DNA from: Paenibacillaceae bacterium GAS479
GTDB lineage: Bacteria; Bacillota; Bacilli; Paenibacillales; Paenibacillaceae
NCBI GenBank assembly: GCA_900105225.1
Contig: LT629764.1
Span: 322,098-386,097, forward strand
DNA: 64,000 nt
Direction: 5' to 3'
Numbering within the stretch: the stretch's first letter is position 1; every line of letters starts with the position of its first letter. This document shows positions 1-7,716 of the stretch, piece by piece. Both the position numbers and the translations under genes were made by a program. The notes beneath the pieces are model-generated. The model did no database searches, was not told the origin of the DNA, and saw nothing but the letters and a program-made list of their open reading frames with translations.

Positions 1-1
1 T

Positions 2-877
2 AACGGTAACGTTGATACGTTCAAGGTTACCAATAACCTCGTCCATGACAACGATAATATCGGAATCGACATCATCGGCTTCGAGGGCACCGCTCCCCAA
101 AACGATCAGGCTCGCAACGGTCTTGTTAGCGGCAATACCGTCTACAACACTACCGCTACGAAAAACCCGTCCTACGGTCCTGTTCCGAATGATCAGTATT
201 CCGCCGGTGGAATCTATGTTGATGGCGGTAAAAACGTTGTCATTGAGCGCAACAAAAGCTACAACAATGACATCGGCGTTGAGCTCGCCAGCGAGCATCA
301 AGGCAAATCCACCAGCGGCATTACGCTGCGCAACAATCTGATCTATGGAAACAGCTATACTGGCATTGCCATCGGCGGTTATGATACGGAACGCGGCTCT
401 ACCGTCGACAGCAAAATCGTCAACAATACGCTCGTTCAGAACGACACGATTGGGTATGAAGGCGGCCAAATTCTGCTTCAATACGATACCAAAAACAACA
501 TCATCAAAAACAACATCCTGGTTGCAAGCTCTTCGAACATTATGATTCAGAACCAATATGCAAAAAACAGCGGCAACGTGGTGAATTATAACCTCTACTA
601 CGGAACTGGCGGAGCAAATGGATCGCAATGGACATGGAAAAACAGTACTTACAAAAACTTTGCCGCCTATAAAAAGGCTACTAAAAACGATGCAAACTCC
701 GTATTTGCCAATCCGCTCTTCGTGAACGCGGGCACTCGCGATTACCGTCTGAACGCTTCTTCTCCAGCTGTAAACAAAGGGGAGAAGCTTACGACAATCA
801 TTGGCGCAACCGATCTGGCTGGTAAAACGCGGGTTGTTGGTTCCTCGGTTGATATCGGGGCTTATGAGCTGAAATAG
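2..877 (+). CDS. Right-handed parallel beta-helix protein, C-terminal part (5' truncated by window)
   Basis: The frame is open from the first complete codon at base 2 to a TAG at 875-877, giving about 291 residues with no start, so the gene begins outside the window. The protein is a run of Asn-rich rungs such as NNLVHDND, RNNLIYGNS, VNNTLVQND and KNNIIKNNIL, the typical coil pattern of right-handed parallel beta-helix (pectate lyase/DUF1565-like) folds. It ends with DYRLNASSPAVNKG and SSVDIGAYE, a C-terminal cap commonly seen in secreted beta-helix polysaccharide-binding or lyase proteins. Substrate and catalytic status cannot be judged because the N-terminal two thirds are missing. It is likely exported, as family members are. 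A strong terminator follows directly, so it is the last gene of its transcript. Confidence 0.8.
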   Translation, partial: NGNVDTFKVTNNLVHDNDNIGIDIIGFEGTAPQNDQARNGLVSGNTVYNTTATKNPSYGPVPNDQYSAGGIYVDGGKNVVIERNKSYNNDIGVELASEHQGKSTSGITLRNNLIYGNSYTGIAIGGYDTERGSTVDSKIVNNTLVQNDTIGYEGGQILLQYDTKNNIIKNNILVASSSNIMIQNQYAKNSGNVVNYNLYYGTGGANGSQWTWKNSTYKNFAAYKKATKNDANSVFANPLFVNAGTRDYRLNASSPAVNKGEKLTTIIGATDLAGKTRVVGSSVDIGAYELK

Positions 878-888
878 CCGTAACTAAA

Positions 889-942
889 AAAAAGGCCATA
901 GTGCTGCAGCAGATGTTTAAGCTGCGCCGCTATGGCTTTTTG
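889..942 (+). terminator. Intrinsic terminator after the beta-helix gene
   Basis: The stem GCCATAG/CTATGGC, extended inward by a TGCAGC/GCTGCG-like pairing, is followed by CTTTTTG. It starts a few bases after the stop codon of the beta-helix gene. Confidence 0.8.
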
Positions 943-1302
943 TACGAAAATTGTGATTCAACTACCGCTGTAGCAACTTAGGGGTTGAATTGAAGTCGAA
1001 GGTTCCAGTAAAATGGCGCAAAAAGACCCACCCTATTTGTTTTTAAATACCAATTTTCTAGTCAAGCAGCCTGAGTGATTCTTTAGTTGCTGTTCCCAAG
1101 GTTTAAATCTCTTGCTTCGCTTTCTTGTCCAAAGGCCCTGTCAGTATACAAGCTACAATTGTTTCTTGATGTACGTCGAGCTCTGCACATCATTTCAAAA
1201 TAGCATCCATCTTCCTCCCCTTCCTTGTGTTCCATTCAGCAAATCATTCAGCAAAGAGAAGTGTACTTTTGTACACGTGCTCAGGGCAACAATCGGCGCT
1301 GC
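943..1302. other. Intergenic stretch with no recognisable gene
   Basis: This region lies between the terminator of the beta-helix gene and the transposase remnant. The one open frame here (1112-1366 +) has no ribosome binding site and no familiar protein pattern. It may contain decayed insertion-sequence DNA, but no inverted repeat was found by eye. Confidence 0.5.
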
Positions 1303-1578
1303 TCAAATCTGGGGTAGGCCCGTTTTCTGTACGGGATCGAAATGCTTGAGTACCGTATGGAGTTGATTCACCCCTTTCCAAATCACCTTAGCTCCGGGTT
1401 CATCGTCCCCCTTCCGTCTCAAAAAACCTCCAAGTTGCACCAAATAAGAAACGACCTCTTTAATCGTTGAAGGGCTAGAGGGAGCAGTTCTCGTTCGATT
1501 GGAGATGCAATATAATACTCTCCACTCCTCTTCCTCTAGAAACGTGGTGCATGGTTCGTCGGGATGCTGCCTAGCCAA
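1303..1578 (-). pseudogene. IS4-family (Tn5-type) transposase C-terminal remnant
   Basis: The minus-strand frame encodes LARQHPDEPCTTF, EEEEWRVLYC, STIKEVVSYLVQLGGFLRRK and GAKVIWKGVNQLH. This is the pattern of the C-terminal dimerisation region of Tn5-like IS4 transposases, whose intact forms carry QLGGFLGRKGDGEPGVKVIWRGLQRL or similar. A stop codon lies in frame just upstream (1585-1587), and the sequence after the VNQLH motif no longer looks like the family, so only about 80 of over 400 residues remain. No catalytic DDE residues and no flanking inverted repeats are visible. It is a dead fragment left by an old insertion or recombination, beside the tandem small-protein genes. Confidence 0.72.
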
Positions 1579-1683
1579 GTTATGCTACGTTTTCTTCTTT
1601 GAAACAAGAAATAGTTTTCAGACACGCCTTGGAATCTTTCAATTCATAGGGACATTTGATTGAGTCCGTCAGTTTTTCTTTTT

Positions 1684-1731
1684 CATATTATGAGAAAAGT
1701 AGTCAATAATCACTACTATTTTTCTCATAAT
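1684..1731 (+). promoter_or_regulatory. CATA-N3-T element and inverted repeat in front of the first small-protein paralogue
   Basis: CATATTAT at 1684-1691 fits the CATA-N3-T pattern of sporulation sigma -10 boxes. Overlapping it is an inverted repeat: ATTATGAGAAAA at 1687-1698 and its exact complement at 1720-1731, with an inner GTAGT/ACTAC pairing. The right arm ends two bases before the GAGGAGG ribosome binding site. The repeat could be an operator or an mRNA hairpin near the ribosome binding site. Confidence 0.45.
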
Positions 1732-1747
1732 TGAGGAGGCCGATATA

Positions 1748-2236
1748 ATGAATCAGGAATTCGTAACTATCAGCAACTACAGTAAGTCAGGTATTGGGGT
1801 CATTTTGGTACTGTTCATTCTGCTTGTAATCGTCGTTCAAACATTTTGCGACTCGCCAGGAAACAGGTGGCCTGCTGGTTTGACGGATAATGGAACCGTG
1901 TCTCCTGCAGCGACAAAAAGTTTTTATGTTGTCAATAGGACTCCCTACTGGTTGACGATTACATCGCTTACAGGAAACTCTTCGCTTCCTTCACCTAGAA
2001 TCATCGAACCAGAACCAAGCACCCCGGCTCGATTTGAAGTGACTAATTATGGTATTGCTAATTCTTCCGCTACCGCGACTTATATTGTAAACGACTCTGC
2101 CGGGCAACTTGTTGGCGGGTTCAGATTTACTATGAGGGTTCCGGCATTTGGACGTGACACCAGAATCTCAAACATTGAAGTAACGGGAGCGTTGGTAGTC
2201 GCTGCTATTGGAACCACATTGTACGTTGAACGTTGA
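1748..2236 (+). CDS. Small membrane-anchored protein with YjcZ-like segment, paralogue 1 of 5
   Basis: The gene encodes 162 residues; ATG at 1748 follows GAGGAGG with good spacing. Residues 1-12 are a short polar head containing FVTISN. Residues 13-32 (GVILVLFILLVIVV) form one very hydrophobic segment resembling the GF-LIVVLFILLIIVG motif of YjcZ-type sporulation proteins. The remaining 130 residues are Ser/Thr/Asn-rich and look beta-rich, with SFYVVNRTPYWLTI, ARFEVTNYG, ATATYIVND and a terminal GTTLYV. Four more genes in this window share the same plan: polar head, VLFILLVI segment, an F-x-L/V-N-N/R-S strand, a Pro-rich turn, and a GTTLT-like final strand. The outer domain was not recognised. 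Placement outside the membrane and a role in the spore are inferences from the YjcZ-like segment and the upstream element. Confidence 0.75.
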   Translation: MNQEFVTISNYSKSGIGVILVLFILLVIVVQTFCDSPGNRWPAGLTDNGTVSPAATKSFYVVNRTPYWLTITSLTGNSSLPSPRIIEPEPSTPARFEVTNYGIANSSATATYIVNDSAGQLVGGFRFTMRVPAFGRDTRISNIEVTGALVVAAIGTTLYVER

Positions 2237-2640
2237 CCCGTATTCCCCACATTAACGAAGCCCACCAGAATAATCCTTTGAAGAAAGCCGAGAATTCCTC
2301 CCCCAGTTATGGTTGTGGAATTCGCTGTTTCCCACACAATTATGCTTGACCCACATCGAATACAATAAACGGATGTTTTCACCAATAGCATTCATCCTAC
2401 TCTTCTATGCTACGAAACATTAGCGGACCGCCCCCTAATTATGGAGAGTTCCGGGCGAAAAAGGCTTGTTTCAGAGTGTAGCTTCATTTTCTCATCTATA
2501 CGCTCACACAGTCCGTTTGTACTTGGATACATCAAGATTTGGCTCGGCAATCCATTGAATGAATAATTAATTACACTACTCTTACATTGAGAGACGCATC
2601 ACGCAACCTGCAATATGCCCGAACCATTTTGTCCATTCCT
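2237..2640. other. Gap between paralogues 1 and 2
   Basis: About 400 bases without a credible gene. The minus-strand frame here is only the reverse of the paralogue 1 coding region running on. No clear terminator hairpin with a T-run was found after paralogue 1. Confidence 0.5.
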
Positions 2641-2648
2641 CATACTAT
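2641..2648 (+). promoter_or_regulatory. CATACTAT, sporulation-sigma-like -10 box for paralogue 2
   Basis: CATACTAT (CATA-N3-T) ends 31 bases before the ATG. The following block ATGATGATAGAACA is repeated in front of paralogue 3, showing that promoter and gene were duplicated together. A candidate upstream ACC lies at 2623-2625. Confidence 0.45.
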
Positions 2649-2679
2649 GATGATAGAACATCATTAGGAGGATTATAGA

Positions 2680-3168
2680 ATGAACAATGAACGGGCAGTT
2701 GTGAGCAATTTTAACGGCTCAAGCATGGGAGTAATTCTTGTTTTATTTATTTTGCTAGTTATTGTCGTTAGCGTATTTTGCGCATCTTCATTCAATAATA
2801 TTATCGACGAGGTTCCCTCCATTACAGCTTCAAGAAATTTTAGACTTATAAACAATTCCGGTTCCTCTGTAGTGTTGACGAGTAGCAGAGGGGATTTTGA
2901 ACCGCCAGGTCCACCGTCAATCGTAGTCATCTCACCTTCCACTTATTATAGCTTTGAGGTACTTTCTGTTGTGGCAGCAACACGTAGGGCATATGCCTCA
3001 TTTGGCATCGTGCGAGAACAAGGTGTCGGTGTTATGGAAACAACGCTGGTATCAGGCAGAGTGGGAACATCCTCAGAATGGATCATGGACAGGTTTGTTT
3101 CTAGCGTAGTGACCTATAGAATCAGCGGAACAACGCTTACTATTACAGACGCCGCCCCATTATTATAA
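2680..3168 (+). CDS. Small membrane-anchored protein with YjcZ-like segment, paralogue 2 of 5
   Basis: This 162-residue protein starts at ATG 2680, seven bases after TAGGAGG. The head reads NNERAVVSNFNGSSMG, then comes the hydrophobic segment GVILVLFILLVIVVSVF, then a domain containing NFRLINNSGSSVVLTS, FEPPGPPSIVVI, YYSFEVLS, RAYASFGIV and the closing VTYRISGTTLTI. It is most similar to the next gene (shared AVxSNFxGSS head, EPPGPP turn and GTTLTI end), so the two are a recent tandem duplication. The domain is unrecognised; its alternating hydrophobic strands suggest a small beta-sandwich. No catalytic signature is visible, which favours a structural or surface role. It is probably transcribed alone from the element just upstream. 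Confidence 0.75.
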   Translation: MNNERAVVSNFNGSSMGVILVLFILLVIVVSVFCASSFNNIIDEVPSITASRNFRLINNSGSSVVLTSSRGDFEPPGPPSIVVISPSTYYSFEVLSVVAATRRAYASFGIVREQGVGVMETTLVSGRVGTSSEWIMDRFVSSVVTYRISGTTLTITDAAPLL

Positions 3169-3196
3169 CAAATCCTGAACCCTTCAATTCGTTCCT

Positions 3197-3204
3197 TATA
3201 CTAT
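3197..3204 (+). promoter_or_regulatory. TATACTAT, -10-like box for paralogue 3
   Basis: The block TTCCTTATACTATGATGAT is nearly identical to the one at 2636-2653 before paralogue 2. The first base of the CATA motif is T here. Spacing to the start codon is the same as in paralogue 2. Confidence 0.4.
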
Positions 3205-3235
3205 GATGATAGAACAGTCTTGGGAGGAATATAGA

Positions 3236-3724
3236 ATGAACGCTGAACGGGCGGTTATAAGCAATTTCAAAGGGTCAAGTATCGGAATGATTCTCGTTTT
3301 ATTTATTTTGCTGGTTATAGTAACAAGCTTTTTTTCTGCATCTTCAATTGACAGCAGTACCAACCCAGACTTCTCGATTACAAGCTCAAGAGCATTTCGC
3401 TTAGTTAATGAATCTAGCTTTTCATTAAAATTAACAGCAAAAAATAACCAATTCGAACCGCCAGGTCCGCCGCTCAACACGATTATTTCTGAAGGAAGTT
3501 CCTACGGCTTTGAAGTTCAGCGCTCTCTAGGCTCATCTCATGCAGCCACAGCAACCTTTGAAGTGATTTTGGGACCGTATGTTAGTTATGGCACTTTTGA
3601 CACTAGATTGTACTCTGCGTCAGATTCGAACGGCGGTTCAAATTGGTCCGTTACACGATCTAATGCTATAACAGTAACGTATGATATCAATGGCACAACA
3701 CTTACGATTAGAAATAGCTTTTAA
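3236..3724 (+). CDS. Small membrane-anchored protein with YjcZ-like segment, paralogue 3 of 5
   Basis: ATG 3236 is chosen over an upstream in-frame ATG at 3203. The upstream codons overlap the duplicated promoter block, the TTGGGAGG ribosome binding site precedes 3236, and the MNAERAVISNFKGSS start then aligns with MNNERAVVSNFNGSS of paralogue 2. The protein has 162 residues. The hydrophobic segment is GMILVLFILLVIVTSFF. The outer domain has AFRLVNESSFSLKLT, FEPPGPPLNTII, SYGFEVQ, ATATFEVIL and VTYDINGTTLTI. Paralogue 2 lies directly upstream, and a strong bidirectional terminator follows. Function is unknown; see paralogue 1 for the shared plan. Confidence 0.75.
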   Translation: MNAERAVISNFKGSSIGMILVLFILLVIVTSFFSASSIDSSTNPDFSITSSRAFRLVNESSFSLKLTAKNNQFEPPGPPLNTIISEGSSYGFEVQRSLGSSHAATATFEVILGPYVSYGTFDTRLYSASDSNGGSNWSVTRSNAITVTYDINGTTLTIRNSF

Positions 3725-3780
3725 CCAACGCTTCTGGAATGACATAACCAGACGCAAAATCTTCCATTGATAAAAAGTGA

Positions 3781-3820
3781 GGCCGTGCCTTCGTTATCAT
3801 TAGAAAACGAAGGCACGGCC
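3781..3820. terminator. Bidirectional terminator between paralogue 3 and the sugar operon
   Basis: The perfect 15-base stem GGCCGTGCCTTCGTT/AACGAAGGCACGGCC has a T-rich tail on the plus side (TATTGTTATTT) and an A-run before it that gives a T-run on the minus side. It separates convergent genes. Confidence 0.9.
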
Positions 3821-3840
3821 TATTGTTATTTCTGTTCATT

Positions 3841-4794
3841 CTACCAACGATCCACCTGCGTCAATGCGGAAAGTTTAGCCGTGTCTACGATACTGATCTT
3901 GCCCGTACTGTGGGAAATTGCATTGGCGGCCCCTGCTGCCGTCGCCAGGCGCAGAGACTGGGCGATATCGAACCCTCGCGCATTCGCCACGGTCCATCCG
4001 GCGACAAAACAGTCGCCACTGCCAACGGCATTAACGGCATTGATCGCCGGAGGCATAGCGCGCCACAGTTCGCCCTCCGCCGTTGCTGCGATACAGCCTT
4101 CCTTGCCAAGCGAAACAATCAGCACTTTAACTCCCTTAAGGATAAGCTCGGACATAAGCTGCTGCACAGCGGCCCTATTGCGCGGATCAGCTCCGGTCCA
4201 CTGCCTGAACTCCTCTTCGTTCGGCTTGATCGTATGCGGTCCCGCCTCTATTCCTCGAATTAGCGCCGCACCGCTCGTATCCAGGACGATGTTGGCTCCT
4301 TTGGATCGGGATACGGCGATCAACTCGGCATAATAATTATCATCTAGCCCTTTCGGCAAACTCCCCGACAGCGTCATCCATTCGCCCGGCGTACTGAGCG
4401 CCCTCCAACGACCGATAAACTCCTGCGCCTCTTCTTCCTTTACAACAGGCCCGGATTCCAAAATCTCGGTCGATGTGCCGCTGGAATCGTCGATAATATT
4501 CAAACACATTCTAGTAAGTCCTTGAACGTACAGCCATTCCTGCTCGATTCTGGATTCGTAAAGAGAGGTTTGAATCCACTCTCCGTTGTCTCCTCCCAAA
4601 AACCCGGTCGCTATGACCTGTGCGCCAAGGGAGACGGCAGCCCTGGAAACGTTCAGCCCTTTGCCTCCGGGTGTCGACTCCTGGATGGTCGCTCTTTGCA
4701 CATTGCCAATGGATAGCTTGGGAACATGGATCCTCTTGTCCACAGCGGGATTCAGAGCTCCGCACACAACGGAAGACTTAAGCTCAGGATACAT
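3841..4794 (-). CDS. PfkB-family sugar-phosphate kinase, tagatose-6-phosphate kinase/1-phosphofructokinase type
   Basis: Predicted to phosphorylate a ketose phosphate (tagatose-6-phosphate or fructose-1-phosphate type) with ATP in the cytoplasm. The N-terminus has GALNPAVDK and the GGKGLNVSRA signature of the LacC/FruK branch; the ATP/anion-hole motif NAVGSGDCFVAGW near residue 260 carries the catalytic Asp. The length of 317 residues is normal. ATG 4794 is preferred; a TTG at 4812 in the same frame is an alternative. The start overlaps the end of the aldolase gene by 11 bases, which implies translational coupling. As the last gene of the operon, directly after a ketose-bisphosphate aldolase, it probably makes that enzyme's bisphosphate substrate. 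The exact sugar is not settled. Confidence 0.8.
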   Translation of the reverse strand: MYPELKSSVVCGALNPAVDKRIHVPKLSIGNVQRATIQESTPGGKGLNVSRAAVSLGAQVIATGFLGGDNGEWIQTSLYESRIEQEWLYVQGLTRMCLNIIDDSSGTSTEILESGPVVKEEEAQEFIGRWRALSTPGEWMTLSGSLPKGLDDNYYAELIAVSRSKGANIVLDTSGAALIRGIEAGPHTIKPNEEEFRQWTGADPRNRAAVQQLMSELILKGVKVLIVSLGKEGCIAATAEGELWRAMPPAINAVNAVGSGDCFVAGWTVANARGFDIAQSLRLATAAGAANAISHSTGKISIVDTAKLSALTQVDRW

Positions 4795-5653
4795 GATCCA
4801 CCGCGCGGCCAACTGCCCCGCACATACGGATTTTTTCTTTGGCGGCCTCGCGGAGCGCGTCTTTCGCCGGCTTCAAATAATGGCGAGGATCGTCCACAGC
4901 CGGATTGTCTGCAAACACCTTTTTGATCGCATCCGAAAAGACGATTCGCAGTTCGGTTGCTACGTTCATTTTAGCCATACCGAGCGCAATTGCCCGCTTC
5001 ACCTGCTCCTCCGGAATACCGGAGCCACCGTGCAGAACAAGCGGAACCCCGACGCGAGAAGCGATACGCCCAATCCGGTCAAAATCGATATTCGGCTCAC
5101 CTTTATAGATGCCATGCGCCGTGCCGATAGCAGGCGCCAGCGTTGCAACGCCGGTTGCCGCAACAAAACGTGCGCATTCCTCTGGATCGGCCAGCGTCGC
5201 TTCATGGTCCTCAACCGCAATGTCGTCCTCGACGCCACCGACTTTTCCAAGTTCAGCTTCCACATTGATGGCGATTGCCGTGGCCAACTCAACCACACGT
5301 TTTGTATCCGCCACGTTATCCGTGAACGGCTTCATGGATGCATCGATCATAATGGACGTATATCCAGCGCGGATACATTGAACGATCATGTCAAAATCAT
5401 GGCAATGATCCAGATGCAAAGCTACAGGAACATGCGTTTTCGAGGCAGCAACCTGAGCCGCAGCAACGATGAAGTCAGCGCCGAGATGTTTTACCGTTCC
5501 CATGGTGGACTGCAGAATGATAGGAGCGTCCAGCTCCGTAGCCGCTTCGACGACAGCTTGCAGCATTTCGAGCGTATGAACATTAAATGCGGTAACGGCA
5601 TAACCATTCGCGCGCGCGGCTTGAAGCAGCGGAGTGGATGATACGAGAGACAT
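4784..5653 (-). CDS. Class II ketose-bisphosphate aldolase (tagatose-/fructose-1,6-bisphosphate type)
   Basis: This zinc enzyme is expected to cleave tagatose-1,6- or fructose-1,6-bisphosphate into dihydroxyacetone phosphate and glyceraldehyde-3-phosphate. Family signatures are clear: FNVHTLEMLQ near the start, the LHLDHCHD block with catalytic Asp and zinc His, VEAELGKVGGVEDD, the GTAHGIYKGEP loop with a zinc His, and LHGGSGIP for phosphate binding. At 289 residues it fits the KbaY/GatY/FbaA-like family. It starts at ATG 5653 behind CAGGAGG and lies 19 bases downstream of the SIS isomerase gene. The neighbouring kinase and SIS isomerase favour a tagatose-6-phosphate type route, but fructose-bisphosphate cannot be excluded. 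Confidence 0.85.
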   Translation of the reverse strand: MSLVSSTPLLQAARANGYAVTAFNVHTLEMLQAVVEAATELDAPIILQSTMGTVKHLGADFIVAAAQVAASKTHVPVALHLDHCHDFDMIVQCIRAGYTSIMIDASMKPFTDNVADTKRVVELATAIAINVEAELGKVGGVEDDIAVEDHEATLADPEECARFVAATGVATLAPAIGTAHGIYKGEPNIDFDRIGRIASRVGVPLVLHGGSGIPEEQVKRAIALGMAKMNVATELRIVFSDAIKKVFADNPAVDDPRHYLKPAKDALREAAKEKIRMCGAVGRAVDHVS

Positions 5654-5672
5654 CGGTTATTCCTCCTGATGA

Positions 5673-6734
5673 TCAGATAATGACAACTTGGGAAAGATTG
5701 CGAGGTTCGTCGGGATTGTTGCCGCGCTTCAGCGCTGTAAAATAACCGTAGTATTGAAGGAATGGAAGCGCCGCGACGGCGCGAGCTTCGTCAGAACCGC
5801 CTACCAGACCTGTTTCCACAAACGAATCAGCGAAAGCAGTGTCTTCTCCCGTCGCGGAGGCAGCTACGATAACATACGCTCCATAGTCCTGCATTTCGCG
5901 CGCAACCTTAAGCTCCGCTTCGCGGGATTGATCGGATACAAGCACGATCACGCAGGTGTGCTGATCTACGATCGACTTTGGACCATGCCGGAATTCCAGC
6001 GTTCCGAAGCTCTCCGTCCACGTATTGGACATTTCTTTGAGCTTGAGACAGCCTTCCTCCGCGATGCCAAACATAGCTCCCATGCCGAGAAATACCGTGC
6101 GGTCGAAATTCCGGGCGGATACAGCCGCTTGCGCAAGCTGTTCCCCTTCCCGCACCCGCTCCTCTTGCGCCTGCACAAGCTGATCCAGCTCCTGCAAATG
6201 CTCATCGGCTCGATCGGACACTAGAGCAATTGCCGTTTGCATTCCGACGATCATGCTAGCGAGAGATTTGGTCATAACCGTGCTTTTCTCTGCACCGAGC
6301 TTGGACACAAGGCTGTCTCCAAGCTTGGCCATGGAGCTTTCCGCATAACAAGTCACACCTGCGAGCCGCCAGCCCGGCAGTTCCTTGACCGAATCAAGCG
6401 CTTTAACAACCTCGGTAGATTCACCCGATCGTGAAACGCCAATCGCTACCGTTCTAGATTGCTCAAGCACGGCCTGTTCCCGGATCAACAACAGATCGGA
6501 AGAAGGCAAAGCCGTTGCCGGCCGCTTCAGCCAGGAACGATAAGTCGCAGCCATCGTAATCGCTTGATAATAGGAAGAGCCCGATCCAAGAAACAAAGTT
6601 TGCTGAACCTCGGAATCACCTAAATAAGCTTCGGCCCAGGCCTTGCGGCGAATAGCCTCCTCATAGGCTTCTTTGAGCGCAATTGACTGTTCTGCAATTT
6701 CCCGGTATGTGTGGGCTCCTATCGTTTCCTTCAT
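5673..6734 (-). CDS. SIS-domain sugar-phosphate isomerase/deaminase, AgaS-like
   Basis: The 353-residue protein contains two SIS domains, as in the isomerase half of GlmS and in AgaS. Visible signatures are FLGSGSSYYQA and GVSRSGESTEV in the first domain, and FLGMGAMFGIAEEGCLKLKEM with ESFGTLEFRHGPKS in the second, including the C-terminal sugar-binding stretch. Such proteins interconvert aldose and ketose phosphates or deaminate amino-sugar phosphates. No N-acetyl-sugar-6-phosphate deacetylase is present nearby, so simple aldose-ketose isomerisation is as likely as deamination. It starts at ATG 6734 after GAGGAG and sits in the middle of a tightly packed five-gene operon. Confidence 0.78.
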   Translation of the reverse strand: MKETIGAHTYREIAEQSIALKEAYEEAIRRKAWAEAYLGDSEVQQTLFLGSGSSYYQAITMAATYRSWLKRPATALPSSDLLLIREQAVLEQSRTVAIGVSRSGESTEVVKALDSVKELPGWRLAGVTCYAESSMAKLGDSLVSKLGAEKSTVMTKSLASMIVGMQTAIALVSDRADEHLQELDQLVQAQEERVREGEQLAQAAVSARNFDRTVFLGMGAMFGIAEEGCLKLKEMSNTWTESFGTLEFRHGPKSIVDQHTCVIVLVSDQSREAELKVAREMQDYGAYVIVAASATGEDTAFADSFVETGLVGGSDEARAVAALPFLQYYGYFTALKRGNNPDEPRNLSQVVII

Positions 6735-6770
6735 CTCTAGTCACTCCTCGATATCATCATGCTGATGCTC

Positions 6771-7712
6771 CTATTCAGGCTGGAGCTCGGCCTCGCAAAA
6801 ACGATGCAATTCCTGCAAATTAAGACTGCCCGCGCCTCCGATGCGCAGCGTAGACAACGCCCCGCAAGCATTGGCATAAGACAGCGACTCGCTCTCCGAC
6901 TTACCCGACAGACGGGCTGTTATCCAGCCGGCGTTGAAAGAATCCCCGGCTCCGGTCGTGTCGACCGGCACGATCTTAACTGCTTTGCCTTCCGTCACAC
7001 TGCCGTCCGGGCCGATAACTAGAGCTCCGGCTGAGCCTCTTTTCACCGCTACATATCCACGACGTTCGGGCAAATGCTCCGCTAGCTCCTTAACATCGTT
7101 GCATTGGAATATAGCTAACGCCTCTTCTTCGCTCGGCAGGAACCAATCGGTCCATGCCAGCAGCTCCTTGAGCCGCTCCCGGTCCCACTGCTCATTCGGG
7201 TCCCAGCCGACGTCAAAGGAAGTTGTCAGCCCCGCCTCCTTCGCCCTGCGAAACAGTTCCGCCCAGTGCGGACGCATGCTCTCTTGCAAATAAAAAGAGC
7301 CAAAATGGACATGAGATGCTCCTTCAAACAGGGATGCTGGAATGAGATCGGGAGTAACGGAAGCGATGGAGCCAAGGTAAGTGAGCAGCGACCGGTCGCT
7401 TCCATCGGTTAAAGAAAGGGTCACGCCTGTGCGAAGGCTGGCGTCCAGCTTGATGTTGCCTACGCCGACTCCATAACCGGCGAGCTCATTGATGCAAAAT
7501 CTACCGAATTCATCGTCGCCGACGATCGACACCAGCTCTACTTCGAGGCCAAGCCCGGCCAGACCAGCCGCCGTAATGGCAGAGGAAGAGCCTAGCGCCA
7601 GACGGAACTCATCCACAAGCTTCTCGCGATTGGGCTCGGGACGGATTCCGGTTCCCGCAAAGATCAGATCTACGTTCAGCTCTCCGATAACAATGACTTT
7701 TGAACTTTTCAT
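6771..7712 (-). CDS. PfkB-family carbohydrate kinase (ribokinase-like)
   Basis: The start at 7712 gives a 313-residue protein beginning MKSSKVIVIGELNVDLIF, a normal ribokinase-fold start; the longer frame to 7766 would intrude into the preceding gene. Signatures include NREKLVDEFRLALGSSSA for sugar binding and DTTGAGDSFNAGW near the C-terminus, with the catalytic Asp and anion hole. It starts four bases after the stop of the GH4 gene, so translation is probably coupled. It likely phosphorylates the free monosaccharide released by the GH4 enzyme after ABC uptake; the second kinase of the operon would act later. Substrate specificity cannot be read from sequence alone. Confidence 0.8.
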   Translation of the reverse strand: MKSSKVIVIGELNVDLIFAGTGIRPEPNREKLVDEFRLALGSSSAITAAGLAGLGLEVELVSIVGDDEFGRFCINELAGYGVGVGNIKLDASLRTGVTLSLTDGSDRSLLTYLGSIASVTPDLIPASLFEGASHVHFGSFYLQESMRPHWAELFRRAKEAGLTTSFDVGWDPNEQWDRERLKELLAWTDWFLPSEEEALAIFQCNDVKELAEHLPERRGYVAVKRGSAGALVIGPDGSVTEGKAVKIVPVDTTGAGDSFNAGWITARLSGKSESESLSYANACGALSTLRIGGAGSLNLQELHRFCEAELQPE

Positions 7713-7716
7713 ATAT

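Noticed and set aside
2673-3480. Minus-strand frames opposite paralogues 2 and 3
   Set aside because: They are mirror readings of the duplicated genes; the plus frames have ribosome binding sites and conserved family features.
3767-5641. Several long plus-strand frames across the kinase and aldolase genes
   Set aside because: They are shadows of well-supported minus-strand genes with clear motifs.
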